DNA of 64,000 bases from JAJPXC01 sp964520525 (GTDB lineage Bacteria > Bacteroidota > Bacteroidia > Bacteroidales > Muribaculaceae): contig CAZFNR010000001.1 in assembly GCA_964520525.1 (NCBI GenBank), positions 154,113 to 218,112 on the forward strand, in the 5' to 3' direction. Positions 42,440 to 49,937 of this stretch are shown piece after piece. The first letter of the stretch is position 1. Each line of letters begins with the position of its first letter. Below the pieces are notes generated by a model. The model saw only the letters and a program-made list of their open reading frames with translations, searched no databases and was not told the origin of the DNA. The position numbers and the translations under genes are program-made.

Positions 42440-43954
42440 ATGGGAAAAAAAGCATTATTAATGATTCTCGACGGATGGGGAATCGGTAACCATTCAAAAG
42501 GTGATGTTATCTACTCCACTCCGACCCCTTATTGGGACTATCTTTTGAAAACATATCCTCACTCCGAGCTTCAGGCCAGTGGCGAAAACGTCGGTCTGCC
42601 CGACGGTCAAATGGGCAACTCTGAGGTGGGTCACTTGAATATCGGTGCGGGCCGCGTGCTATATCAAGACCTTGTCAAGATAAACAAGGCCATTAAAGAC
42701 GGTTCGATAATGGATAATCCTGAGGTGAAAAGCGCATTTTCTTATGCCAAGGAGAACGGCAAAGCTATCCATTTCATGGGCTTGACTTCCGACGGTGGCG
42801 TTCACTCCTCGCTCGAACATCTCTACGCGCTCTGCGACATCGCAAAGCAGTATGGCCTTGAAAAAGTCTTCATCCATTGTTTTATGGATGGCCGCGACAC
42901 CGACCCGCGCAGTGGTAAGGGCTTCATCGAACAGCTTCAGGCACATTGTGACAAAAGCGCAGGCGTGATAGCTTCGGTCATAGGCCGTTACTATGCAATG
43001 GACCGCGACAAACGTTGGGACCGTGTCAAAATAGCTTATGACCTTCTTGTCAACGGTAAGGGTGAGCAGGCTACCGACATGGCGGCCGCCGTTCAAGAAT
43101 CATACGACAACGATGTCACCGATGAGTTTATCAAACCGATAAACAACTCTGCGGTTGACGGCACAATCAAGCCCGACGATGCTGTGATATTCTTCAACTA
43201 CCGCAACGACCGAGCAAAAGAACTTACGATTGTGCTGACTCAGCATGATATGCCGGAAGAGGGTATGAATACGATTCCGGGCTTGCGGTATTATTGCATG
43301 ACGCCTTACGATTCGTCATTTACAGGCGTTCATATTCTTTTTGACAAGGAGAATGTCTCGAACACTTTGGGAGAGTATCTTTCATCGCTTGGCAAAAAAC
43401 AGCTTCATATCGCAGAGACCGAGAAATACGCTCATGTCACGTTCTTCTTTAATGGCGGCCGCGAACAGCCCTATGACGGAGAGGAGCGTATACTCGTGGC
43501 TTCGCCAAAAGTCGCCACCTATGACCTCAAGCCTGAGATGAGTGCCTATGAGGTTAAGGACAAACTTGTCGATGCCATCAAATCGGAAAAATATGACTTC
43601 ATCGTAGTTAACTTCGCAAATGGAGATATGGTGGGTCATACCGGTGTTTATGAGGCTATTCAGAAAGCGGTGAAAGCGGTTGATGACTGTGTGCATGAGG
43701 TCGTTGAGGCCGCTAAAGCCGCTGACTATGAGACAGTAATCATAGCTGACCACGGCAACGCTGATAACGCAATCAATCCCGACGGTACGCCCAATACCGC
43801 TCATTCGCTTAATCCCGTCCCGTGTGTCTATGTGACTCCGCGTGCCGACGCTAAGATCGGTAACGGTATCCTTGCCGATGTTGCCCCTACCGTTTTGAAC
43901 ATAATGGGTCTACCTCAGCCGAAGGAGATGACCGGCAAGAACCTTATAGGCTAA
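42440..43954 (+). CDS. gpmI: 2,3-bisphosphoglycerate-independent phosphoglycerate mutase
   Basis: 504 residues, family length. 'LLMILDGWGIG' and 'LPDGQMGNSEVGHLNIGAGR' (phosphorylated Ser) at the start, 'FIHCFMDGRDTDPRSG' and 'YYAMDRDKRWDR' in the transferase domain, and 'VIIADHGNADNA' as Mn-binding motif. Interconverts 3- and 2-phosphoglycerate in glycolysis. Probably read together with fumarase; ended by a strong hairpin. Confidence 0.96.
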   Translation: MGKKALLMILDGWGIGNHSKGDVIYSTPTPYWDYLLKTYPHSELQASGENVGLPDGQMGNSEVGHLNIGAGRVLYQDLVKINKAIKDGSIMDNPEVKSAFSYAKENGKAIHFMGLTSDGGVHSSLEHLYALCDIAKQYGLEKVFIHCFMDGRDTDPRSGKGFIEQLQAHCDKSAGVIASVIGRYYAMDRDKRWDRVKIAYDLLVNGKGEQATDMAAAVQESYDNDVTDEFIKPINNSAVDGTIKPDDAVIFFNYRNDRAKELTIVLTQHDMPEEGMNTIPGLRYYCMTPYDSSFTGVHILFDKENVSNTLGEYLSSLGKKQLHIAETEKYAHVTFFFNGGREQPYDGEERILVASPKVATYDLKPEMSAYEVKDKLVDAIKSEKYDFIVVNFANGDMVGHTGVYEAIQKAVKAVDDCVHEVVEAAKAADYETVIIADHGNADNAINPDGTPNTAHSLNPVPCVYVTPRADAKIGNGILADVAPTVLNIMGLPQPKEMTGKNLIG

Positions 43955-43983
43955 TCTGCGAGATAACGCAGCTGATATAATTG

Positions 43984-44017
43984 CGCCGGATGAAATCCTA
44001 CAGGATTTTATCCGGCG
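43984..44017 (+). terminator. Intrinsic terminator after gpmI
   Basis: 15-base stem (43984-43998 with 44003-44017), loop TACA, followed by TTTGCGTTTG; 30 bases after the stop. Confidence 0.8.
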
Positions 44018-44084
44018 TTTGCGTTTGTAGTTCGTGGTATGGATCGGTGTCTCTTTGATATAAAGATAATGAGGGTCTTAGATG

Positions 44085-44181
44085 TTTTTGGGGCGTATTT
44101 TTAGACGTTTCGGGTGTTTTTTAGTGCGCAAAACATTTTGCGAAACATCTTGCACAAAAAACACCAAAAAACGCCCCAAAA
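44085..44181. repeat. Long branched inverted repeat
   Basis: Outer arms TTTTGGGGCG (44086-44095) and CGCCCCAAAA (44172-44181); a second helix of 10 bases (44113-44122 with 44156-44165); an inner small hairpin with CGCAAA and TTTGCG. Together they make a nearly 100-base fold in either strand between gpmI and tRNA-Gly. Not a plain terminator. Could be a dispersed palindromic repeat (REP-like) or structured RNA. Confidence 0.55.
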
Positions 44182-44274
44182 TGCGCTATATTTCACAGAA
44201 TTTAATGCGTATATAAACGACAAAGGCGTCAAGAGTTTGATATAACCTGCTAACTCTCAACGCTTTATCTTTTG

Positions 44275-44347
44275 AGCGGTAAACGAGGCTCGAACTCGCG
44301 ACCCTCAGCTTGGGAAGCTGATGCTCTACCAACTGAGCTATTACCGC
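44275..44347 (-). tRNA. tRNA-Gly (anticodon CCC)
   Basis: 73 bases on the minus strand. Acceptor stem GCGGTAA pairs with TTACCGC, D-arm contains GCTCAGTTGGTAGAGC, anticodon stem TCAGC/GCTGA with loop TTCCCAA (anticodon CCC), T-loop TTCGAGC. CCA is not encoded. A TAACTTTG box lies upstream at 44367-44374. Confidence 0.95.
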
Positions 44348-44366
44348 ATTGGACTTTTGCGTGATG

Positions 44367-44374
44367 CAAAGTTA
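44367..44374 (-). promoter_or_regulatory. Promoter -7 element of tRNA-Gly
   Basis: TAACTTTG on the minus strand, 20 bases before the tRNA 5' end. No clear -33 element. Confidence 0.55.
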
Positions 44375-44731
44375 CAACTTTTTTTGAATTTATCGAATCG
44401 TTGCGTTAAAAAGTTTCTTTGACACATGATAATAATTGATGGCCTCCCGGTGCCCCATTTTAATGAAACGATGTGTCGTTAAGTTAGTAATTTTTTTTGT
44501 CTGTATTCTGTTAGTCAACGTGAGGTGTTAAACGCATATATTTGAATGGTTCATTATGTACTCTTGATAAAATTAACCGGTGTTATTGCAATTAGGTCGC
44601 GACTATGCAGCAGTGTGGTGCGGCTTCATGGTTTGACTTATGATAAAGGTGCGGATTGCTGTAATCGTTACTTGGGTTTGAGTGTTGCTATGTGTAAAAT
44701 GAAAATACTTGAAATAAAAAAGTGATTAACT
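44375..44731. other. A+T-rich intergenic region between divergent tRNA genes
   Basis: About 360 bases with no supported gene or repeat. It ends at the tRNA-Ser promoter. Confidence 0.5.
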
Positions 44732-44762
44732 TTTGTTGAGTGGAAAACAATTTGTAAATTTG
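44732..44762 (+). promoter_or_regulatory. Promoter of tRNA-Ser
   Basis: TTTG (44732-44735), 19-base spacer, TAAATTTG (44755-44762), the best consensus match near the tRNAs. Leaves a ~50-base leader with a small GGGTA/TACCC hairpin before the tRNA. Confidence 0.75.
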
Positions 44763-44819
44763 CTGTCGAAAATCACTTTGAGTCGAGTGGGTATGTTTCA
44801 GTACCCGCTGTCCGAATAG

Positions 44820-44909
44820 GGAAAGATGCCGGAGTGGTCGATCGGGACGGTCTCGAAAACCGTTGTACCCTTACGGGTACCCAGGGTTCGAATCCCTGTC
44901 TTTCCGCCA
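44820..44909 (+). tRNA. tRNA-Ser (anticodon CGA)
   Basis: 90 bases, class II with a long variable arm (GTACCC/GGGTAC). Acceptor GGAAAGA pairs with TCTTTCC, anticodon stem ACGGT/ACCGT with loop CTCGAAA (CGA, reads UCG), T-loop TTCGAAT, CCA encoded. Confidence 0.96.
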
Positions 44910-44920
44910 ATAAGATGTTT

Positions 44921-44947
44921 GAAGCTCGCTGAAAATCAGCGAGCTTC
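44921..44947 (+). terminator. Intrinsic terminator after tRNA-Ser
   Basis: Perfect 12-base stem (44921-44932 with 44936-44947), loop AAA, followed by TTGTGTTTGTT; 11 bases behind the tRNA. Confidence 0.85.
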
Positions 44948-45221
44948 TTGTGTTTGTTGGTTCAGGTCGGGTTGGCCCGCCGGGAAAATCCGCTGACCCG
45001 TAAAAAGTGATATGCTGTGATAAAGAATCTGTGCTTTTTGGCCGGTTGCAAAATCTGATTGGAACACAAGGATTGTGCTTTTATATTAAAGAAGATGCAG
45101 TCGGTTGTGAAAGTAAGTTATATAGTGGAATTTGGTTTAAGCGAAATGTCGCTGAAATGTTTGGATTCGGCCAATGTTGTATGAAATAATGTTAAATCGC
45201 AGCAAATTTCTTTGATAATTG
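44948..45221. other. Intergenic region with no supported gene
   Basis: A 60-codon frame at 45007-45189 is open but Cys/Phe-rich without recognisable features or a promoter; treated as chance. Nothing else seen. Confidence 0.45.
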
Positions 45222-45252
45222 TTTGTGGTGTGGCAAAAGGATACTATCTTTG
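45222..45252 (+). promoter_or_regulatory. Consensus Bacteroidetes promoter of the candidate small RNA
   Basis: TTTG (45222-45225), exactly 19 bases, TATCTTTG (45245-45252). Confidence 0.75.
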
Positions 45253-45258
45253 CGCTGT

Positions 45259-45326
45259 GTTTTTCATGGTATTAGATTTAAGGTTAACTAAGATTGGTTG
45301 TCGTGAGACAATCAATTTTTTTGTTT
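45259..45326 (+). ncRNA. Candidate small RNA (~65-70 nt) with its own promoter and terminator
   Basis: Predicted start ~7 bases after the -7 box. The unit ends in a terminator hairpin: ATTGGTTGTC (45293-45302), loop GTGA, GACAATCAAT (45307-45316), then seven T. No open reading frame of note inside. The 5' half is A+T-rich and single-stranded. The layout (promoter, short RNA, terminator) fits the published description of the Bacteroidales-1 RNA motif, but I could not compare sequences. A leader attenuator is the alternative, though no clear gene follows. Confidence 0.55.
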
Positions 45327-45654
45327 AAAGCGAAATATATTTCATGTAGGAGTGTCCCCATGAGTTTGTTAGTGTTAAGCTGTGATAGTGCGGGGCGCAG
45401 AAATGTGGAGCATTTGATATAACGGTGGGAGTGTGATGCCAATTATTCCGGATGCATAGTTTGACGTGCCGAAATAGATGTAGCGGTCGCGCTCACGCTC
45501 GCCATTCGTCTGCGACATCGTTGGCGTGTGCTTGCTGCGGGTGTGTGGCGCGTGGGCTTTTCTGAAAATTTATGCGCCGCAATTATGGCTTTAGTGATTC
45601 ATTAATGTCGTTGCCAAGCGAAGTGAAATTAAAAGAAAGAGCTTAGGGCATTGA
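45327..45654. other. Intergenic region with no supported gene
   Basis: Follows the candidate small RNA and precedes the end of the inositol-phosphatase-like gene on the minus strand. Contains only very short frames. Nothing else seen. Confidence 0.45.
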
Positions 45655-46461
45655 TTATTTATCACCATTGATGAGCTTTAGTAGGGAATTGTGTATCGTT
45701 GGCGTTGATGCGAGCATCGACACGTTGCGGTCATGGCGAAATCGTGTAATTGATGCGCCTCCTTCGCTTGCTATGAGCGCTCCGGCGGCTACGTCCCACT
45801 CGTGGAGGTTTATTTCCCAATATCCGTCAAGGAATCCGGCTCCGACATAGCTGAGGTCGAGTGCCGCAGACCCTAACCGGCGCAAACCCCTCACTGCGGG
45901 TAGCACTCGGCCGGCTGATTGAAGATTGTTGTCGGGGTTGGTGTCCTTGTCGACCGGGAACCCGGTCGCGACGACCGATTGATTCAGCGCAGTTTTGTGT
46001 GAAACGGTTATCCTGTGTCCGTTAAGCCACGCTCCTGAACCTTTGATGGCATGGAACATCTCATTGAGACGGGGAGCGTAGACGACACCGATGGCGGCGG
46101 TGCCGTCGATTTCTACCGCTATTGAAACTGAGAACAATGGTAGGCCTTCGCTGAAATTTGTCGTGCCGTCGAGCGGGTCTATTACCCATCGTACACGGCT
46201 GTCTCGGGATGTCAATCCGGATTCTTCCGACAGTATAGAGTGGTCGGGATATAACTCGTTGATGTGCCCTATGATAATCTTCTCGGCGGCTTTATCGGCA
46301 GCGGTGACTATGTCGCTCTGATTGAATTTTGTGGCAATCTGAAGACTGTCGCTGCGGAAATAGCGCAGCAATTCGTCTCCTGCCTCTTTGCCCCACCGGG
46401 TGGCATGATTAAGAAAAACGAGCTTTTCCGATTGTCCCCCCGATATCGCTTTTTCGTCCAT
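45655..46461 (-). CDS. Inositol monophosphatase family protein (SuhB/CysQ-like)
   Basis: 268 residues. Metal-binding motifs: 'ILSEESG' (Glu), 'WVIDPLDGTTNF' (DPxDGTxN) and 'EWDVAAGALIASEGG' (WDxAAG). Hydrolyses small phosphate esters such as inositol-1-P or, in the CysQ branch, pAp; the substrate cannot be told from this. Lies 12 bases downstream of the Lrp-type regulator, one operon. Confidence 0.9.
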   Translation of the reverse strand: MDEKAISGGQSEKLVFLNHATRWGKEAGDELLRYFRSDSLQIATKFNQSDIVTAADKAAEKIIIGHINELYPDHSILSEESGLTSRDSRVRWVIDPLDGTTNFSEGLPLFSVSIAVEIDGTAAIGVVYAPRLNEMFHAIKGSGAWLNGHRITVSHKTALNQSVVATGFPVDKDTNPDNNLQSAGRVLPAVRGLRRLGSAALDLSYVGAGFLDGYWEINLHEWDVAAGALIASEGGASITRFRHDRNVSMLASTPTIHNSLLKLINGDK

Positions 46462-46473
46462 CGATGTGATGAT

Positions 46474-46956
46474 TTAAACGTCGTTGCGGCTGTTGATTGG
46501 GACCTGACGTTTGAAAACTTCCTTGAACGAAATCAACGATTCTGTGCGGGCAAGTCCCAACTTCTGCAATCGGGTGTGAATCAGATGGAGTAGATGGTCG
46601 TTGTTTTGGGCATAGAGCTTGATGAACATATCATATTGGCCGGTAGTGAAATGGCATTCAACTACTTCGGGTATTTTTTTCAGTTCCTCAACCACATAGT
46701 GAAACTGGCTTGGGTCTTTGAGAAAGAAACCGATATAGGCGCAAGTGTCATATCCTACAGCTGATGGCTCTATGAGACACTCCGAACCTTTGATGACACC
46801 TAAGGAGGTGAGCTTGGCGATGCGTTGATGGATTGCCGCTCCTGAGACGTTGCATTCGCGCGCTATTTCAAGAAACGGTTTTCGGGCGTTATTAGCCAAC
46901 ATTTGGAGAATCTTGATATCTAATGAGTCAAGCTGAAGACGTTTCATCTGGTCCAT
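46474..46956 (-). CDS. Lrp/AsnC-family transcriptional regulator
   Basis: 160 residues. N-terminal winged helix-turn-helix ('LDIKILQMLANNARKPFLEI', 'NVSGAAIHQRIAKLTSLGVI') and C-terminal RAM domain ('TCAYIGFFLKDPSQFHYVVE', 'VVECHFTTGQYDMFIKLYAQ'). Lrp-type factors bind amino acids as octamers or dimers. Divergent from znuA, with promoters back to back in ~117 bases, so it may act on this shared region. Effector unknown. Confidence 0.93.
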   Translation of the reverse strand: MDQMKRLQLDSLDIKILQMLANNARKPFLEIARECNVSGAAIHQRIAKLTSLGVIKGSECLIEPSAVGYDTCAYIGFFLKDPSQFHYVVEELKKIPEVVECHFTTGQYDMFIKLYAQNNDHLLHLIHTRLQKLGLARTESLISFKEVFKRQVPINSRNDV

Positions 46957-46979
46957 TGAGTTAAGGTTAATTTCTACTG

Positions 46980-46987
46980 CAAAGATA
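46980..46987 (-). promoter_or_regulatory. Promoter -7 element of the Lrp-type gene
   Basis: TATCTTTG on the minus strand, 23 bases before the ATG. Confidence 0.55.
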
Positions 46988-47040
46988 TAAATAATTCTTA
47001 GTTTTTAATGAAATTTGATTACAATTTCGCTTATAATTGC

Positions 47041-47048
47041 TACTTTTG
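47041..47048 (+). promoter_or_regulatory. Promoter -7 element of znuAC
   Basis: TACTTTTG, 25 bases before the ATG at 47074; a TTTG lies at 47014-47017 with a rather long 23-base spacer. Confidence 0.5.
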
Positions 47049-47073
47049 CGGCATAATAAGGCTTATTGAATCT

Positions 47074-47970
47074 ATGTTTTCTTTATCATTCAACCATTTA
47101 AGGCTGTTTATAGTTTCGCTTGCAGCTTTAGCTACGATGTCGCTTTTGTCGGGTTGCAAGGGTAATAATGACGCCAAGCCGTTACTGATTGTTACAATTC
47201 CACCGCAAAAATATATTCTTGAACAGATTGTAGGGGATAAAATGGAGGTGAAGTCTCTGTTATCACAAAGTGCTAACCCCGAAAACTATGAACCGGGCAT
47301 TACCCACATGGTCGACTTAGACCGTGCGATGGCCTATTTCACAATTGGCAATATCGGTTTTGAATCAGCAATGCTGCCCAAGTTGAAAGAGAATAACCCC
47401 GATTTGCCTGTTATAGGCACTATCGAGGGCTTGGAGCTGCTTACGGGGACCCATGACCATTGTGGCCACGACGCTCATGAGCATGGTATCCCTGATCCGC
47501 ACACTTGGAGCTCAGTTAAAAACGCAAGGGTGATTGCGGCCAACATGGCAGCGGCTGTCGAGAAACTCGATTCGGTAAACAGAGATTACTATCACAGCCG
47601 TTTCATCGCATTTGATTCACGTCTTGATTCCATGGACCGCGCCATAGAGAAGCGGTTATCCCCATTGCGGCGACGCTCGTTCTTGATATGGCATCCGTCA
47701 TTGGCTTATTTCGCCCGCGATTATGATTTGGAGCAGATAGCCGTCGGTCAAGAGGGGAAGGAGGCGTCGGCGATAGAGCTTGGCGGAAAAGTCGATAAAG
47801 CCATCTCTCAGGGTGTGTCCCTGTTTTTCTATCAACGTGATTTTGATTCTCGACAAGCCGAAGCGTTTAACAAGCAAATTAACGCCGTGATAGTTGGAAT
47901 TAACCCAATGAATGGGAATTGGGAGGATGAGATTAACCTAATAGTCAATTCGCTCGATGGTAACAACTGA
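47074..47970 (+). CDS. znuA: Zinc (metal) ABC transporter substrate-binding lipoprotein
   Basis: 298 residues from the ATG at 47074, because the lipoprotein signal starts there and the longer frame overlaps the promoter. Lipobox 'LLSGC' (Cys28). Cluster A-I metal-binding family: 'TIPPQKYILEQIVGDKMEV', a short His-rich loop 'HDHCGHDAHEHG', then 'DPHTW' and 'LIWHPSLAYFARDYDL'. Captures zinc or manganese for import. Overlaps the ATPase gene by 14 bases. No permease gene follows, which is unusual. Confidence 0.9.
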   Translation: MFSLSFNHLRLFIVSLAALATMSLLSGCKGNNDAKPLLIVTIPPQKYILEQIVGDKMEVKSLLSQSANPENYEPGITHMVDLDRAMAYFTIGNIGFESAMLPKLKENNPDLPVIGTIEGLELLTGTHDHCGHDAHEHGIPDPHTWSSVKNARVIAANMAAAVEKLDSVNRDYYHSRFIAFDSRLDSMDRAIEKRLSPLRRRSFLIWHPSLAYFARDYDLEQIAVGQEGKEASAIELGGKVDKAISQGVSLFFYQRDFDSRQAEAFNKQINAVIVGINPMNGNWEDEINLIVNSLDGNN

Positions 47971-48649
47971 CGCTATGATACGGCTCGAAGAGGTAGGGAT
48001 GCGTTGGGACGGTCGTGTCGCTCTTGAAAACGTTAGTTTTGAAATAAACAAGGGCGATTTTGTTGCCATAACCGGCCCTAACGGTGGCGGTAAAACGACT
48101 TTGTTGCGCATAATATTGAAATTGCTGCACCCCACAGCAGGGTCTGTTTCTTATTATGATAACGGTGCTGTGACCGATAGGCTCGACATCGGTTATTTAC
48201 CGCAGAAAAACATGATAGACAGCCGTTTCCCTATCGATGTGCGCCAAGTTATATCGTCGGGTCTCCTTGCGGTCAGGTCAATCGATGAAACCGAGCGTCA
48301 GGCGCGTGTTGATGATATGCTCGGGGTCGTGGGGTTAAGCGAATTGCAGCATAACTCCATCGGAGAGTTGTCAGGCGGACAGCTGCAGCGAGCATTGCTT
48401 GGGCGCGCGTTGATTTCTCGACCGAGTGTCATAGTGCTTGACGAGCCTTTGAGTTATATTGACAAACGTTTTGAAGACCACATCTATGAAATATTGTCGT
48501 CACTTGAAAAATCGACGACAATACTGCTGGTTTCTCATGAAATAACAGCCATAGCGTCGATGGCCAACCGACATCTGATTGTCGACAGAACGGTTCATGA
48601 ATGCTCGGCGGCTCATCATTATGCCGCCCGCACTCCATGTGACGACTGA
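47957..48649 (+). CDS. znuC: Metal ABC transporter ATP-binding protein
   Basis: 230 residues. Walker A 'ITGPNGGGKTTLLRII', signature 'GELSGGQLQRALLGRAL', Walker B 'VIVLDEPLS' and switch His in 'LLVSHE'. Matches the ZnuC/AdcC branch. It overlaps znuA by 14 bases; an alternative ATG at 47975 just after the znuA stop is also good. It ends 5 bases from the convergent TPM-domain gene, leaving no room for a permease; the partner permease must be encoded elsewhere or be lost. Confidence 0.88.
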   Translation: MVTTDAMIRLEEVGMRWDGRVALENVSFEINKGDFVAITGPNGGGKTTLLRIILKLLHPTAGSVSYYDNGAVTDRLDIGYLPQKNMIDSRFPIDVRQVISSGLLAVRSIDETERQARVDDMLGVVGLSELQHNSIGELSGGQLQRALLGRALISRPSVIVLDEPLSYIDKRFEDHIYEILSSLEKSTTILLVSHEITAIASMANRHLIVDRTVHECSAAHHYAARTPCDD

Positions 48650-48654
48650 TTTTT

Positions 48655-49911
48655 TTACCAACCTCCCGATGCACCGCCGCCGCCGGTGAATCCGCCGCCA
48701 AAACTGCCACCCGAGAACCCGCTCCCGCCACCGTGGCCACCCCCGCCGATGATTATCGGGGCCGCAGAGGCCAATCTCGCGATTTTGTAGTGTTTCTCTT
48801 TGCGGCTATGGCAGTTGAGGCACCGATAGGTCTTGACGCCGCTCCCTTCCTGGTCGCTTGTCGGGGATAATAGGGTTCGGTCGCTTTCAAGTGTGCAGGT
48901 TCGAGCTCCGCATTTCTCGCAGGTCGTGTAGCTTTTGCTCTTGTTGACATATGGATAAATGTCAGTGGCATTGCATTGCGGGCAAACCCATACATCATAA
49001 TCCACTGAATTGAGGTTCTCCTCCATATCCTGCGCTGGTGTCAGATAAGCGTTGTCGGCAGTCTCATCGAGTTTATGCATTCTCTCGCCGCAATTCCCGC
49101 AGGTGTGGGGCTTCGAACGCAACCGCTTCATGGTCAGTATTATAAGTAGGTATGCGACTAACGGTATGCCGAGCCCGAAGAATGTGGCGATAAGAGCCGG
49201 AAACTTTAATGAATCAAGCCGGTTATATCGCTCGAAATCAGTCAGTTTTTTTGATACGGCGGTACCTGTATAGGCTATCAGGAAGCCGATGGCCAATATC
49301 CCGGCCAGCGCGAGATAGGCTATAAACAATTCTTGTCCGGAGTCATCTGACGCCGCGGCGTCATTCTCTTGCTTGGAGATTATCTCATCCACTGCGTCCG
49401 GGTCTTTGAGAATCCGCGAAATTGAAGTGAGTGTGGCTAAGACTCCGCCGTCGAAGTCTCCGCGCTGAAACCGCGGGAACATCTGTCCGCGGAGTATGCG
49501 GCCGGCCACCACGTCGGGCAGAACCCCCTCGACTCCGTAGCCTGTGCGAATCACAGCTTTGCGGCGGTCTTTGGCGACAAAGAGCAGCACCCCGTTTGAC
49601 TTGTCATTCTTGCCTATTCCCCATTTTGAGAACAATTCGGTAGCGAACGTGTCTATGTCGTTTCCGTCAAAATCAGTGACCACTACAGCCACCACTTCAG
49701 CACTGCTTGTCTTCCAAATATCAGAAATTATTGAGTCGGCCTGCGCCTGCGCTCCGGCCGATAAAATGCCGTCGGGGTTTGTCACGAACCGGTTGCGGTT
49801 CTGAAGATGCACGTTTGGAATTTCATCGATTTTGTATGCGGCGGCCACACACGTTGCCATGACCGAGAGTGTCAACAAGATGAATGATATGAATCGTTTT
49901 GATGGTCTCAT
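48655..49911 (-). CDS. TPM-domain membrane protein with zinc-ribbon cysteines and Gly-rich tail
   Basis: 418 residues. Signal peptide (1-24), TPM domain (~30-170: 'VTNPDGILSAGAQAQADSI', 'GIGKNDKSNGVLLFVAKDRR', 'IRTGYGVEGVLPDVVAGRIL'), two membrane segments (~195-215 and ~238-262), then a cytoplasmic part with four CxxC pairs ('CGNCGERM', 'CPQCNAT', 'CEKCGA', 'CLNCHS') that could form two zinc ribbons, and a C-terminal 'GGGFTGGGGASGGW' tail. The family (YgcG/Psb32) is often linked to membrane quality control or photosystem repair. Function here unknown. Confidence 0.87.
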   Translation of the reverse strand: MRPSKRFISFILLTLSVMATCVAAAYKIDEIPNVHLQNRNRFVTNPDGILSAGAQAQADSIISDIWKTSSAEVVAVVVTDFDGNDIDTFATELFSKWGIGKNDKSNGVLLFVAKDRRKAVIRTGYGVEGVLPDVVAGRILRGQMFPRFQRGDFDGGVLATLTSISRILKDPDAVDEIISKQENDAAASDDSGQELFIAYLALAGILAIGFLIAYTGTAVSKKLTDFERYNRLDSLKFPALIATFFGLGIPLVAYLLIILTMKRLRSKPHTCGNCGERMHKLDETADNAYLTPAQDMEENLNSVDYDVWVCPQCNATDIYPYVNKSKSYTTCEKCGARTCTLESDRTLLSPTSDQEGSGVKTYRCLNCHSRKEKHYKIARLASAAPIIIGGGGHGGGSGFSGGSFGGGFTGGGGASGGW

Positions 49912-49937
49912 ATGCTAAATTTTGAATATTTAGATTA

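Noticed and set aside
45007..45189. 60-codon frame behind tRNA-Ser
   Set aside because: No promoter, Cys/Phe-rich without motifs, in a region otherwise devoid of genes.
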